Part shown: in pieces, positions 35,081-47,534 of the stretch | How positions within the stretch are numbered: position 1 is the stretch's first letter | Layout of the letters: the number at the start of each line of letters is the position of its first letter | Assembly (NCBI GenBank): GCA_037176725.1 | Contig: JAZBRS010000054.1 | Span: 13,410,001 to 13,474,000 of the forward strand | Reading direction: 5' to 3' | Source: Posidonia oceanica | Lineage: Eukaryota; Streptophyta; Magnoliopsida; Alismatales; Posidoniaceae | DNA length: 64,000 nt | Notes under the pieces: model-generated | Seen by the model: the letters and a program-made list of their open reading frames with translations, nothing else | Told to the model about the DNA's origin: nothing | The model's database searches: none | Program-made: the position numbers and the translations under genes

Positions 35081-38000
35081 GAGAGGCGCCTACCTCTACT
35101 GATGGAGGTAACTCTAGGGGCATCCCCCTAGATGCTGTAAATAAAACTTTGTTTAATTCTGCATTGTTTTCATTTCCTAGGAATAAAAGTAATTTGCTTT
35201 CAATTTTCAATATGGGAGAGGATCACCATGTTAATTCTAGCAGCTCGCGGTCAACTTCAACCACCGCTTCCAAAACTGTGCGCGTGTGTCAATACACAGA
35301 GGCATTGCCTCAGAAGCTGGCTACTGCTAACATGGTCTTCCTAATAGAAGAATTTGATCAGTTTGGGAAGTGTGCAAGAATAGAAGCATATGAGCTGGTG
35401 AGCTGCAGTGATGAGGAAGAAGATCAAGAGGCCGACTCCGACCTCCTTAAGCACCTCATGGACAAATACGATTAGCAAACCAAGGCAGCTGAAGAGGAGA
35501 CCGTAGAGGTCAACCTAGGAACCACCGAAGAGCCAAAACCAATACTCATAAATGCAAGCCTGAGCCCAGAAGAGTGGGTGGAAATGATCCAAATCTTGAA
35601 AGAGTTTGTGGATGTGCTGGCCTTCAAATACGAGGATATGCCTGGACTGCACTCAGCCTTAGTGGAACACCTGCTTCCGCTAAACTCTAGAACCAAGCCT
35701 GTCAAGCAGAAGCTGAGACGATTAAGGCAGGAACTCGCCCTCAAAGTCAAAGAGGAGATTGACAAGCTCCACAAAGCAAAATTCATCAGAGTGGTTGTGT
35801 ACCCCGGCTGGGTCTCAAATATAGTACCAGTGGCCAAGAAGGACAGAAAAGTTCGGGTTTGCATTGACTATCGCAGCCTCAACGCCACCTGTCCCAAAGA
35901 TGACTTCCCTTTGCCACATATTGATTTTCTAGTGGACAATATAGCAGGGTTTGAGATGCTATCTTTCATGGATGGTTTCTCCGGCTACAACCAGATTAAG
36001 CTAGCAGAGGAAGACCAAGAGAAGACGTCGTTCATCACACCATGGGGGACCTACTGCTACGTAGTCATGCCATTCGGTCTCAAGAACGCCGGTGCAACAT
36101 ATCAGAGAGCGATGATGGCCATCTTCCATGACATGATGCACGATTGCATGGAAGTGTATGTTGACGACATCTTGGTCAAATCGAGAACAAGGGAGGCACA
36201 CTTTGAGGCGCTGAGAAGGGTACTGAGCAGAGCAAGGCAATATCAGCTGATAATGAACCCAAAGAAATGCGTGTTTGGGGTAACTACCGGGAAGCTACTG
36301 GGCATCATCATCAACAAAAGAGTAATTGAGGTGGACCCATAGAAGGCCAGAGCAATAGCACACATGCCTCCGCCCAGAAAAATCAAGGAACTCAGAGGAC
36401 TTATTGGCCGCTTACAATTCATCAGGAGATTCATCTCACAACATGCAGATCGATGTAAGCCATTTTATGAATTACTGAAAGGAGGAAAGGAATTCACCTG
36501 GGATGAGAAATGCTAGGAAGCTTTCGATGAACTCAAAGCATACCTCATGGCTCCCCCAGTCTTATCAGCGCCTGTGCCAGGGAAGCCTTTGCTACTCTAT
36601 GTGGCAGCCACTACATCATCAATAGGGGTAGTGCTAGCTCAGCATGATGAGGATGGAAAGAAGGAAAAGGCTATCTACTATCTGAGTAGAACTTTCCTTG
36701 GTTATGAAGAGAAATATATATCCATAGAAAAGCACTGCTTGGCCTTGGTATGGGCATCTCAAAAGTTGAGACACTACTTCCTACCCCATAAAGTCTGTTA
36801 CATTGCCAAGATGGACCCAATTAAGTATATGTTCGAAAAGCCAGCCCTCTCTGGAAGGTTGGCAAGGTGGCAACTTCTCCTCATTGAATTCGACTTGCAA
36901 TATGTGTCCCAGAAGGCAGTCAAGGGGCAAGCCATTGCAGATCACCTGGCAGAACTACCAATAGAAGATTATCAACCAGTCCGAATAAACTTCCCTGATG
37001 AGGAGATACTGGAAATATAGGCCATCGAGTCTCCCACTCAACAATGGACTCTCTACTTTGATGGAGCACTCAACAGACAAGGGGCAGGCATCGAGGTAGC
37101 ACTTCTCACTCCGGAGGGAGTTCTCATTCCTCGAGCTGTACAGTTAAACTTCGCCACAAATACCAACAATGTCGCAGAATACGAGGCCTTGATCCTCGGA
37201 CTACGCCTAGCACTGGAGCTAGGGGCAAGGCGGTTGAAACTCATCGGAGACTCCCAGTTGGTTCTAAGACAAATTCTAAACAAGTATAGAACCCTCAACC
37301 CAAGGCTAGAAGAATACAAGGGCATGGCACGCCTCCTATTGGCACGATTTCAGCAAGTGGTGTACCTCCACACCCTCCGAAGTCATAACCTCCTAGCGGA
37401 TGCTCTTGCTTCGCTGGCTTCCTCAATCGAGTTCCCCATCAACATCCGGGAGCAAACCATAATGGTTCAGCAACACGGGACACCTGCCATTGACTCAACT
37501 GAGCCATGGGCCGTGGAGCTTAGACAAAAAGTTGGGGAACCAAGAGTAGGCATGTTTGAAGTTTGCTACAACATAGAGGATGACGGGAATCCATGGTTCT
37601 TTGACATCCAGAACTACATTAAAGACGGGATCTTCCCCGACTACGCAACTTCACAAGACAAGGAGGCAGTTCGGAGGATGGCTACAAGATACTTCATGAG
37701 AGCCGAGGTCCTTTTCAAAAGGTCTTTTAATGGAATAGAGCTGCGCTGTGTCACTTATGAGGAGGTCAAAGTTATCATCGGAGAAATGCATGAAGGCATA
37801 TGTGGAGGACACATCAGTTCTCAATTCATGGCAAAAATGATATTGCGCAGAGGATACTACTGGCCCACAATGGAGGCAGCTTGCGCAAACAAAGTGAGAA
37901 GATGTAGGCAGTGCCAGATCCATGCAGACAGAATACATGCGCCAGCATCAGAATTGAATCCGACCCAAGTAGTGTGGCCCTTCGCTGTGTGGGCATTTGA

Positions 38001-38829
38001 TGTCGTTGGACCATTCGACACTGAAAAGCAGAATAGGTTCATCCTCACAGCCACTGAGTACTTCACCAAATGGGCTAAAGTGGAAGCGTTCACTGAAATC
38101 AAAGCTTCAAATCTTTGCAAGTTCGTGCGGAAGAATATCATCTCAAGGTTCGGGATCCCAAAGAAATTAGTAGCAGACAATGGCGCAATCTTCGTATCCC
38201 AAGACTTCAAAAAGCTCTGTAAGAAGTTTAAGATCGATTTGCATCATTCATCGCTATATTACCCTCAAGGTAAAGGGCAAGCTGAAGCTACTAATAAAAC
38301 ATTAATCCCAATCCTTAAGAAAACGATAGGGGTCAAGGGACATGACTGGACAGATAAGCTAATTAATACCTTGTGGGCCTATCGAACCTCCATAAGAACG
38401 CCTACAGGCCAAACCCCATTTGCGCTTACTTATGGTATGGAGATGGTAGTCCCATTTGAGGTCATGGTCCCCTCATCCAAGATACAACTCGACAATGAGA
38501 TAACTACCGAGGATAAGAGGCAATTATTAAGTCTACAGTTGGATTTGCTAGATGAGAAGCGGTTGCAAGCAGTTGAGCATGCATGGCTCTACCAAGAACG
38601 ACTTGCAAGAGCATATAAGAAGAAAGTAATTGAACGTAAATTCAATATTAGTGAATGGGTGCTTAAAGAAATCCTTCCTCGCAAGCATGGGAAACTGAGA
38701 CCAAATTGGGAAGGACCATACTTGGTGGTTGAGGCATATCCGGGCAATGCTTCTTGTTTGGCCAGAGAGGATGGCACTAGGCTTGAATACCCCTGGAATG
38801 CACTGCACCTCAAAAGGTACTACCCTTGA
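35008..38829 (+). pseudogene. pol of inner element A: RT, degenerate RNase H, second RNase H, integrase
   Basis: Overlaps the protease frame by 73 bases and lies in its +1 frame. After an N-terminal acidic linker come reverse transcriptase (VCIDYRSLNA, FITPWGTYCYVVMPFGLKNA, YVDD at 36157-36168), an RNase H domain whose first catalytic Asp is replaced (LLLYVAATTSS) and a second RNase H with YFDGA, NNVAEYEAL, IGDSQL and LLADALA. The integrase has an HHCC part (MHEGICGGH, CRQCQIH) and D 37999, D 38176, E 38284 (D-35-E). A C-terminal PNWEGPYLV segment closes it. In-frame TAGs lie at 35473, 36340, 36514 and 37018; the one at 36514 is also in the outer copy. The paired RNase H domains place it in the Tat lineage. 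Confidence 0.93.
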
Positions 38830-40535
38830 TATGCACACTGAGCCATTAGACTACCCGTGCTTAAGGGCCCTCTGCTGTTGAAGCCTAGAAATCTTGCCTT
38901 AGCCTCACCCCACAAACACCTTGTGGGAGAGGGAAAGGAAATGGTCCCGCACTGAGATAGAGGCAAATCATAAGGAGCCCCCTCCCAGTTCATGAATAAC
39001 AAGTCCACACACAACCCTCGAGTCAGGCGCGTTACCCTAGTACAAATTGAGTAGGCATCTAAGGTTAAAATCTAAAAGCGCAGAAAAGAGGGGAGTGTAC
39101 CAAATGAAAGAGTTTCTCGGTTTGTCAAAGAACAAGTATCAATTGACCGAGCACTCAGAAAGGGTGAGACTACTTGCCAAAATACCTAGAAAAGAAAGCA
39201 AAAAGGGTCAGAAAAGAAGGCAGCAAAGAAGCTATCCTTGAGCAAGGAAAAGAAAGAGTGTGGGAAAGACGACAGCAAAGAAGCTATCCAAGAGTCAAAA
39301 ACAGAAAAGCTGGGGAATACTAAGCGCAGTAGGAATCAACCTTGAACTAGGAGGGGTTTAGGCTTCAAATCTTCAGCCAACATCTTAGGATAGGGCATAG
39401 ACTTTCCTTCTACCCACATCCTACACTGAACACTTAGAGGCAAAGGGCAAAGACTTAGGTCTAGGGGCAGTTAGGTGCCAAAATAAGCTCGTGGTATTCT
39501 CTGACTCTAGGATGCACAAGGGACCAAACTGTCAAGGTTTTCCAACCATGAGGTCCCAAGTTTTCCAAACTTCCCGGAGGATTCTTCATCTCCCCATAAA
39601 ATCAAAAATCTAAAAAAAAAAGATAAAATCAAAAATCCAAAAAAAAATGAAAAAATCAAAAATCCAAAAAAATGATAAAATCGAAAATCCAAAAAAATGA
39701 TAAAATCAAAAATCCAAAAAAAAATGATAAAGCCAAAATTCCAAAAAATGATAAAATCAAAATTCCAAAAAAAAAATGATAAATAAAAAATCCAAAAATA
39801 GTGAATAGGGTAAAATTTACCCAACCAACATCATCTCATGAAACTGATAACAAGTAAAGGCCAGTGATGTGAAATCTAGGACATCTTATGACTCCGCGTC
39901 GTACCCGACCACTCCTATTCAGGACGGTCGCTTGGTATTCGCCTACGAGCTAAGACTGGGATCTCAAGAAGAGACAGTCCCTCGTTTGGCATATCATCTT
40001 TAGACAACAAAGCTGAGGCCAATACTTGTTATTCAAAATCTAAGTCATAGCATTAGGTTTGCTTAAAGTATGCATTATATATAGATTGTTACCAAGTGTC
40101 TTGTGACCATGCTGATATCACAATATTTCTGAGTTTCCGGAAGGCACTTTGGACTAGCGGCAATCATACCCCTAGATGGACTAACAAATTTGCTAAGGTA
40201 ATGCAGGAAAACAGCCCAGGAAGCGTTAAACGAGCAAATATCAGCGTCCAACGTTAGACACGCCATCTGAAGCGTATAATGATCAACACAAGGATGTTGG
40301 ACGACTGATATTCTGCGTCTTACGTTATAAGTTCCAATTTGAGCGTCTTACGTTTTAATTGTAACTTAAACTGCAGATTGTTGGGCAAAAGGCTTTTGAG
40401 CAAACATCAAAGTCACCAGGGAGTATTTCTAAACTCAAAACAATTCAAAACACATGAATAAGGATGAAAATGAAATATATATATATTCCCTTGAAAAGAT
40501 ACATGGTCTCCAAAAATCAAAATTACAATGATTGC
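38830..40535. other. Region between pol and antisense gene D (inner)
   Basis: No gene. It holds an AT-rich array of TGATAAAATCAAAAATCC-type units of about 20 bp (39595-39800), and AACGTT-type half-sites at 40240-40355 (GCGTCCAACGTTAGACAC, GCGTCTTACGTT). Pol (plus) and gene D (minus) converge here, so polyadenylation signals for both are expected. The counterpart is 55680-57391. Confidence 0.55.
39595..39800. repeat. AT-rich ~20-bp tandem repeat
   Basis: About nine units of AAAATCAAAAATCCAAAAAA plus ATGAT with variable A-runs. The outer copy has the reverse complement at 56445-56630. Frames rich in Phe/Ile on one strand are artefacts. Confidence 0.8.
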
Positions 40536-41875
40536 CTATCTAACCATCTTCTTCCTTTTTCTGCGCAGCACGCCCGTTGCTTCAACCCACTCCTCGGGTT
40601 TGGGCAGTAGCTTCAAATACCACTTCCAATGCGCATCCTCCCGTGGTAGGCAGCAAGGAGCAGTTGATGGCCCCTCTGAATCATCATGGCGGTCCAGAGA
40701 CGACCAAAGAGCCCGAATGTAATACACCATTACTGCATCAGATGGAAGACTGCGCTCCCGAACCCGAATACGAGGAATAAAGCTCAGCCGAGGCAGCACC
40801 CCTTTCTTCTGCCCCACCATCTCAAAGCAACGATGGGAGTTGTACACTACAATGTGGGTGGGCCCTATCAACTCCAACTCAACTGAAGAGGCTCGTGCCT
40901 ATTGCTTATGAGAAAGGGACGTGGAAGGCACAGAAATATCAATAGGGGCAGCAGACAAAGTGCAAACCCTTTCCTCAATCAAATCTGTCTTCACGGGCCC
41001 AAGCCTTGGGAAATGGACCTGCAGCCACTTGGAAAGAAGGAAAGGAGAGCCTACGAAGTCCCCTCCAGTGGAAACACTAGTCAGGCCAAGATATGTGGCA
41101 GCAAGAATGGCCACTGAAGGAGAGCGCCAGAAATGCTCAGTAAGGCCTATCAAGAACTCGGTATGATAGACATCCAAGGAGAAATTCTTGGTGACAAATA
41201 AAGTGAGGCTTCCAATCAGTAAATGCAAATACACCAACAGCTGATCCTGAGAGGCAGATTCTTCAATCCGCCTGAAGCTGAAGTACAAATGCACCAAGTT
41301 AAGTCTGCGACCTCTGATCACTGGGAAAGTAGGCGGAAGGATGAAGATACGGTATATATATGTTTGCATATCCGTTGTTCCGTATGGCAAGGGGAAATCA
41401 ATATCTAGCCGGGCCGCTCCAATTTGAGTTTCACCAAGCAGGCCATGGACATCCTCTACTAGGATTGTCGCTTCACAACCCACAAAGAAAAAAGTATGAG
41501 TCTCAGGACTCCAAAAGGCGCATGAAGCGTGAAGCAGGGGCCAGTCCAAGTTTGTGCCCAATAAATCCAGAAGTCCATCAAAGTGCGTACGGGCCAAAAC
41601 AGACTTCCTCTCTTGGGCCCAGAGTGCAAAATCCTTCACCCAAGTAGAGTAGTATGGGAAATCATTGTCAAAGCAAGGTGTCTTGGTAAAATTGAGGATT
41701 TCCTGCAAAGAAGTTCAGAAGCATGAGGAATAAAGGAATGTGAGGGGACCAATGAAGAGGATTATACCTTCCCCGTCTTGATAAGGGACATCATATGCCC
41801 TTCAATCTCTTCCAAAGGTTTTACGATCCCCTTCTTGTTGTGCATGAAGACATTGGGGACTGAACTAGAAGCCAT
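40536..41875 (-). pseudogene. PMD gene D, inner copy (antisense accessory gene)
   Basis: Two exons on the minus strand: 41875-41768 (36 codons from MASSSVPNVF) and 41702-40536, with a 65-bp GT...AG phase-0 intron. About 425 residues. A PMD hallmark lies early in exon 2: FDGLLDLLG, then SCAFWSPETHTFF..GCEATI followed by LVEDVHGLLG. Later GGDFVGSPFLLSKWLQVHF is similar to gene B, so the two are paralogues. The C-terminal part (EMVGQKKG, SFIPRIRVRE, KWYLKLLPKPEEW) ends in a basic RKRKKMVR tail. The only break is TAG 40899-40901, a Gln in the outer copy. A TATA box lies about 100 bp upstream. The role is unknown; PMD proteins of plants act in silencing and expression control in the nucleus. Confidence 0.8.
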
Positions 41876-41972
41876 GAAAGCAAGAGAGAAGGAAGGAAGA
41901 AGCAAAAATCAGGAAGAAATCAGTAAAGAGGAAAAGGAGCAAGTATGCATGAAAATCAGAGGGGTGGCCAAG

Positions 41973-41983
41973 CTTTTATAGGC
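41973..41983 (-). promoter_or_regulatory. TATA box of PMD gene D (inner)
   Basis: On the minus strand CCTATAAAAGCT, about 100 bp before the ATG. The outer copy has CTTATAAAGAC at 52638-52649, also about 100 bp before its ATG. AACGTT modules follow 110-260 bp further upstream. Confidence 0.65.
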
Positions 41984-42705
41984 ACAGGAGGATCATCGGA
42001 AATCTTTCACGTGGACATTGAGAAAATTTCGCAAGCATTCCGAAAGATTAGCCAAGAACAGGAAAGGAAAGAAAATTTTCTGGGCTCACTTCGTTGTACG
42101 CGAGACTATGCGTGTCCAACGTTAGCCGCACCATCTGAGGCGTATAACGTTTAGAGCAGCTACCAGCGTTGGACACAGAAGTTGAAGCGGATAACGTTGG
42201 CCGCGCCATCGGAGGCGTATAACGTTTTATCAGTGACTTAAGTCACTGAACTTGGCTGAATCGCCCTCTGATCCATGATTGAGTAGCATTCGCCCATTTT
42301 GCCCATTCCAGAGGCTTAACTAAGTTGAAATACACGTGCGAGCATTGGTTTCATACTTTTTCGGACATCCGGGCTAGTCAGAATCGCCGGTTGCTCATTT
42401 CATCAAGTTAACAGCTCGTTAAGGCGACGACGACTTCAAAATTCAGTTCTTAAGCTCCCAGGTGAAATCTTTCCATATAACTATGTCATTTACATACTAT
42501 TTCACTTGAATATGCTGGTTTCAAGTTAATTTGAATTAAGGGCTATTATTTTACCATATTGGTCACTTAAGTTCACTTTAGCTTTGGGAAAGGTAATTTA
42601 AAAGAAGTATTTGACAAGTTTACTAAGTGTGTAGAAATATATATCATTTCAAAATGTACAATTGCTCTACAAAGTCACCGGGGCATACCCCTGAAGTACA
42701 AAAAG
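41984..42705. promoter_or_regulatory. Gene C-D intergenic region with AACGTT modules (inner)
   Basis: Dense modules at 42095-42235: GTGTCCAACGTTAGCCGC, GAGGCGTATAACGTTT, GCGGATAACGTTGGCCGC and GGCGTATAACGTTTT, i.e. three or four different half-sites in about 140 bp. A TGACTTAAGTCA palindrome follows at about 42234. From 42280 to 42660 the text is AT-rich and holds nothing I recognise. Confidence 0.55.
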
Positions 42706-45700
42706 CTAGGGAGCACTCTCTCCCTCACCCTCAGGAGCCGGAGCAGAAACTAGAGCAGGAGTAGGAGCAGAAGCCAGAGAAGGGGCAGTAGGGGGACGAG
42801 GCGACTGTCGAACTGAAGCACCTGACAGGGCCCTGGAAACAGACCAGGAGTGGCTACCCGACCGGCGGCTCGACACAGGAGGAACAGACACCCCGAGCCT
42901 AACATCGGCAGTAAAGGCGAACCTCCAGTGGTGCCCCAGCTCGAACTCAAGCTGGGAAATAGTCTCCGCCATGCTCTGAGGAGGGAAACAATCCAAATGT
43001 CAAATACGAGCAAGGACATAAAGGGCATGAAGAAGCATCAAATTAAATTATACCGCTTGAGACTGGGCAATCTCAGCATCCCTATCACCCACCTGCTGCT
43101 CCAGCTCCTGGACCCGAGCACTCCTAGCAATGACTGTCCCCTCAAGTTCCTCTAACCTCCCAATCGAGCTGGTGGCTATGAAGTCACCAGCCCGCTCCCT
43201 CAGCTCACCCTCTAGATAAGCAACCTGCAAGCAATGGCGTCAGTACCAAGGGGTTTTCAAAAGCAGAAACGAAATGAAAGCATATTTACCTTCTCCTGGA
43301 GTTGGGAAATCTCCTCTGAGCGGTCCGGAGGTAGAGCACCGCTGGTTGAAGGCTGAAAAGGAAGATCCAAGTCAAATCACGATTCATATCCAAACTACAA
43401 AAGCTATTTGTGAAAATATACCTGAGAAGCAGAGGCCCGTAGACAGTCAATCTCCCTAGTCAGAGTGAAGAGCTGCTGGGTCAAATGGCGCTCCTACTGA
43501 GCCCACTCATCGGCTGTCTTGAGCTGCAAAAGGAAAGAAAGCCAATTAGCCAAATTGAATTAACAATGTACAAAATGCAATTCAAAAGCTCACCGCTATC
43601 TCTAGCTGAGCGCGAGAAGACTGAACCTCCTCCAACAGGGCTGCACGAGAAACCACTGCCTCCCCGGGATCGGTGTCCCCCAAAGGAAGGTTCCCGCACC
43701 CAAGGAAGTGGGACTGGTGGAAGATCATCAGAAAGGAAAACTCCCGGTCTATCCACGCAGCCCAGTCCACCTCATCCTCCTCTGAAGCGTCTGTCGGAGC
43801 AGGGGAACCACGACGGGCCCAGTCCAGAAGCTGTGGGCCGTAGACATCTACCCAGTGGCGAGCACAGCTGCCCCCACCGCGTGTCTCTTGCCAAACCCAG
43901 TGAGGAGGAGGAGAAGGTCGAGCCTGCAGACGCCCTAGCTGTCGTACCGCTTTGCCGATCTGCTAGAAATGGCAGTGGTTCCAGCAGTGGATCCATATGT
44001 CCCGGTCGAAAATGGCCCGATCACGGGCAATCTCGGGGACGTCTGCGTGCTCTCCCTCGGGATAGGGACGCCAAGCCACCTGAAAAGAGCAATACATGTT
44101 AGTAAGCAGCATAAACAAATAAACAGAAGTTGAAATTAAAAGTTACCTAAGCCAGGACAAGAAGCTCAAAAAGTAGACGACCAACATAACGGTTGTCATC
44201 AGCAGGCTCGAGGGCTTGCTCAGCAGCAGCCCAAAATAGTCCCCAGGGAAAAGGACACCAGAAGGAGGAACTAGAGGAGGGGCAAGGCGCAGAAAAGCAA
44301 AATGGTCCCACGTCCACATCTGCACGCAAAACAAGAAAGCCTATTAGCAAGAATATAATATTCAATACAAGCTTAAATATGCAGATCTACCTAAAGGAAA
44401 GGCAGGTTCCCGCCCAGTTGGTGAGAACTGCCGTCGGTGAAGCGGAACAAGGTGGAGTACAGGTGCGCCAGGCTCGCCGCACCCCAAGCATACTCTCCCA
44501 CACGCTCCAGGTCCGCCAGAAGGGGAAGAAATCACGCCGAGAGCTTCGAGGAGGAGTGCGAGAAGAGCACCTCCCCGAACAGCACCAAGGGGAAGGCCTG
44601 CAGCTACTGGTCAGCCTCCACGCCTGGTCCCTCAACTGTCTCCGCTAGCTCACTCACCCGACGGACCGCAGTGGTAATCACTACGAGCTGCTCCCCATTA
44701 ATGGCTAACTGGCGCCCCACGAGCTCCTGCGCCAAAACTGAGTAGCTCGGGCACACTCTCCCTGTCACTGGCCTGCCCGTAACCCGGAGACCAGTCAACC
44801 GCGCCATGTCCTCAAGTGAGAGGACAAACTCGCCTGCCCGGGTCACGATCGAGCTCGTCTAAAAGTTCCACCGCTCTGCCACTGCCTCCAGAAACATCGG
44901 ACGGAGGGGAAAGTCCGAGATGGACAAGAAACGCCCAAACCCCATCCGATCCAGACGCTCCTCCTGGAAAGAAGCCAACAAGGTGTAGGACCGGCGGACC
45001 TGACCCCAGTAGCAGCGGGTCATAGCCGATGCTCGACTCTACAAGTAAATAGGAAAATTATCAGCCTGGAAGAAATAATTTACCAAATAAAGGAAAAATG
45101 AGTGGAAAATGTATACCTGCCCTCTGGAGGCCAGTGTGGCAGTGGCGTACTCTAATCGGGACGCATCCCTGCATGGTCCCGACGCCTGCACCTCGTCTCT
45201 GGGGATCGCCTCCCGCCAGTAATCCAAGGGATCCCTCGCAACGCCCTCCGCCTCTCGCCGGACAAAATCCACCATGTTTCGCCACCAGCTGTCGTCCTCC
45301 CCAAACTATGCAAAGAGGGGGTCGACCGGCCACACCTCGGGCACCTCTGAGGGCCTCGCCTCATTTGGACTGACCTCAGGTCTCGCCTCTGAGACCATCT
45401 CCTCGGAATCCCCCAAGCTGAGGGAAGTGCTCGCACTGGGGACCGCCTCTGCCGTCGACTCTCCGGCCTCTCCGGAGCCAGACCTCTCCCCCACAATGGC
45501 CTCACTGGCCGTCATCTCCGCCCCCGCAGCCACGGGATCGCCACCAGACGTCGCCCCGGGCATCGTCGCAACACCACCGTCTCCCGCTGCCCCCGCCAAC
45601 GTCCCCCACGCAGCAGCAGCCCTAGCCGCCGCCTCCACCGCCGTTTCGCCGAAGGGGGAGGGGCCGGTCCTCACCCGTTTCGCCGCTCACGTGTAAAAGT

Positions 45701-45719
45701 GACTGATCTGCCGCTCCAT
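42706..45719 (-). pseudogene. PMD gene C, inner copy (antisense accessory gene, eight exons)
   Basis: Same eight-exon layout as the outer copy, uninterrupted, from the ATG at 45719 to the TAG at 42706-42708; the first intron is 45039-45116. Exon 1 has a shorter Ala/Gly-rich part (about 45 residues less). Exon 2 carries the plant mobile domain (GFGRFLSISDFPLRP, LSLEDMARLTGLRVTG); the exons after it give WTWDHFAFL and a coiled coil (LEELEGTV, VQELEQQVGDRDAE). The C-terminus is Pro/Ala-rich and ends EGEGESAP. Breaks: TGA at 45687-45689, TAG at 45306-45308 and the TAG at 44604-44606 shared with the outer copy. Three exon-4 stops of the outer copy are Trp or Gln here. It would be a nuclear-type scaffold or regulator by analogy with host PMD proteins; this is inference. 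Confidence 0.85.
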
Positions 45720-45815
45720 GGTCACCAGAGTGAGGGAGAAGCTCGCCAGACAACTCACTGTCGCCGAAGAAGAAGGGAAGAAGAAAATCAGTGGCCACCC
45801 GTGGCGTAGGACGAG

Positions 45816-45985
45816 AGCTTTATACCATTTAACGTTGTACGCATGATATCTAGCGTCCAACGCCTCGGGAAGGAAAAGGTGTTATACGCTTGAGCTTTAG
45901 CATTCAACGTTTTGCGAGTTAAAACGTTAGCCGCTGGATATCCAGCGTATAATGTTGGATGCTCCAAGTTGTGCGTACAATGCTT
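45816..45985 (-). promoter_or_regulatory. Promoter of PMD gene C (inner): TATA box plus AACGTT modules
   Basis: TATAAAG (minus, 45818-45825) is directly preceded by an AACGTT at 45831-45836. Further modules up to 45985 include the palindrome CGCTGGATATCCAGCG flanked by half-sites. The outer copy (6580-6745) has the same order. Confidence 0.6.
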
Positions 45986-46096
45986 TAAGTTCAGGGAAGT
46001 TTTATAAATTCTGATATTCTCATTCATTCATACAAATTCATTCAATACGGACCAAAGAGACGAGATAAATTTTATTGATAAGGGATACATTTCTAA

Positions 46097-47448
46097 CTAC
46101 ATCTTCTATCTTTTTGAAGGAAATTCAATGAACAATTTAAGACGCACGCCCTCGTACCAAGCATCATAAGTTGCAAGAGAGATGGCTTCACGATCCGCAT
46201 TCGAATTCTCCCATGCAGAAAGGACTCGACTTCGCCCATTCCCGTCCCAAATACCAGCCTGATAGAAGACCTGGATGATGTCCCCAGGAGTGTCCCTCAA
46301 ACACGAAAGAATCATATCAAAGAAGCGCGGCAAGGGAGGTATAGCCTGAGGAGTCCCCAGCATCGAGAAGCAACACTGAGGGTTGTACCTCACAAATTTG
46401 GTCGCCCCAGTCAGTGTCAAGAAATACTCCAGGTCAGATACTGTCCTAAAAGACGAGTGAGGATTGAAGGAGTCCATCTGGGACTTGACCTCGCAAGCGC
46501 AAAAATGGCGAATAAGCTCCTCCAAGGGAAGGCTAGCATCAAAAGCAGGTAGAAGAAAGTGCTCCGCCAACCAGCGTAGAACAAGGAACGGCGAGCCAAA
46601 AAATGGCCCCCCGAGACAAGCACTGGATAGGCCCCGGATGGTAAAAGCCAAAACAGACTGACTCAAACACTTCTTCGGGTTGTGCACGCAGATGCACATG
46701 AGTTCGATGTGGTAGGCACTAATAGTCAAAGCCTCATTTGGAAAGAGCACCAATCCCCTGATCAGGATGAAGACACATTCCAAGCAAGATGCCTCAGAGC
46801 AGATGCTGTCGTGCTGTTTACAGAAAAATTTCCACAGAGACGAGAGTTTGATATAGCCATCCAGCACCAGATCCTCCGGCACAACAACGGAGCCGAAGAT
46901 GCGCTTTAGGAGTGAAAAAGAGCCTACCACCCCGATCGGCAGAAGGTAGGCATCCTTGCAGTAAATAGATGGGTCAGCATGCTGAGTACCTAGGAGGGCG
47001 CTCACCTCCTCGAAGAGAATGGTCAATTCCCCAGCAGAAGAAAAGAATGTATGGGTCAAGGGATTCCACAGCCCGTAGAGGCCGAAGAGTGCCTTCCAGT
47101 CAACAGGCTGCCGCAATTGGCAAAGGGCCTGACAGAGACCAGCCTCCTCCAAGCGTTCCCGGTACTTCTTCAAAGCCCAAGAACAGAATTGTTGAACCTA
47201 GTCCAACTGATAGGCTTTCGAGTCCCGGTCGTTGTTGGCAGAAGATAGAGGCTATGAAGTAAAGAAACATCAACAGAAGTACGAGAATGGGAATATGCAG
47301 AAAAGATGCAAACGGGGAGTACCTTCTCATGCATCAACAGGTTCGCCAAATGGTTGGGTATGGCCTCCAGCCGGAGCTGCTTCATGTTAGAAGGAGAGGA
47401 GAAGACGGCCACCTCGAAAGCATGTCGTGGGATATCATTCAAATCCAT
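46097..47448 (-). pseudogene. PMD gene B, inner copy
   Basis: Exon 1 is 47448-47323, the intron 47322-47252, exon 2 47251 to about 46097. The translation follows the outer copy closely (THTFFSSAGELTILFEEV, SLWKFFCKQHDSI, GPFFGSPFLVLRW). Breaks: TAG at 47198-47200 in place of Trp, and a TAG near 46106 that removes the last two residues. Unlike the outer copy, the promoter is complete, with CCTATATTAG at 47535-47544. This gene is first in the antisense order B, C, D. Its upstream neighbours are the tandem arrays. Confidence 0.8.
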
Positions 47449-47534
47449 GAGGAGAAGCACAAGCCCTAGCAAGTAAAATCAATAAGGGAAGGAAGATAGA
47501 TGTTTGAACTACGAGATCCAAGCCAAGAGGAGGT

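Noticed and set aside
42234..42246. TGACTTAAGTCA palindrome as part of the AACGTT module
   Set aside because: It lacks the AACGTT core and GCG ends and occurs once per copy, so I left it out of the module.
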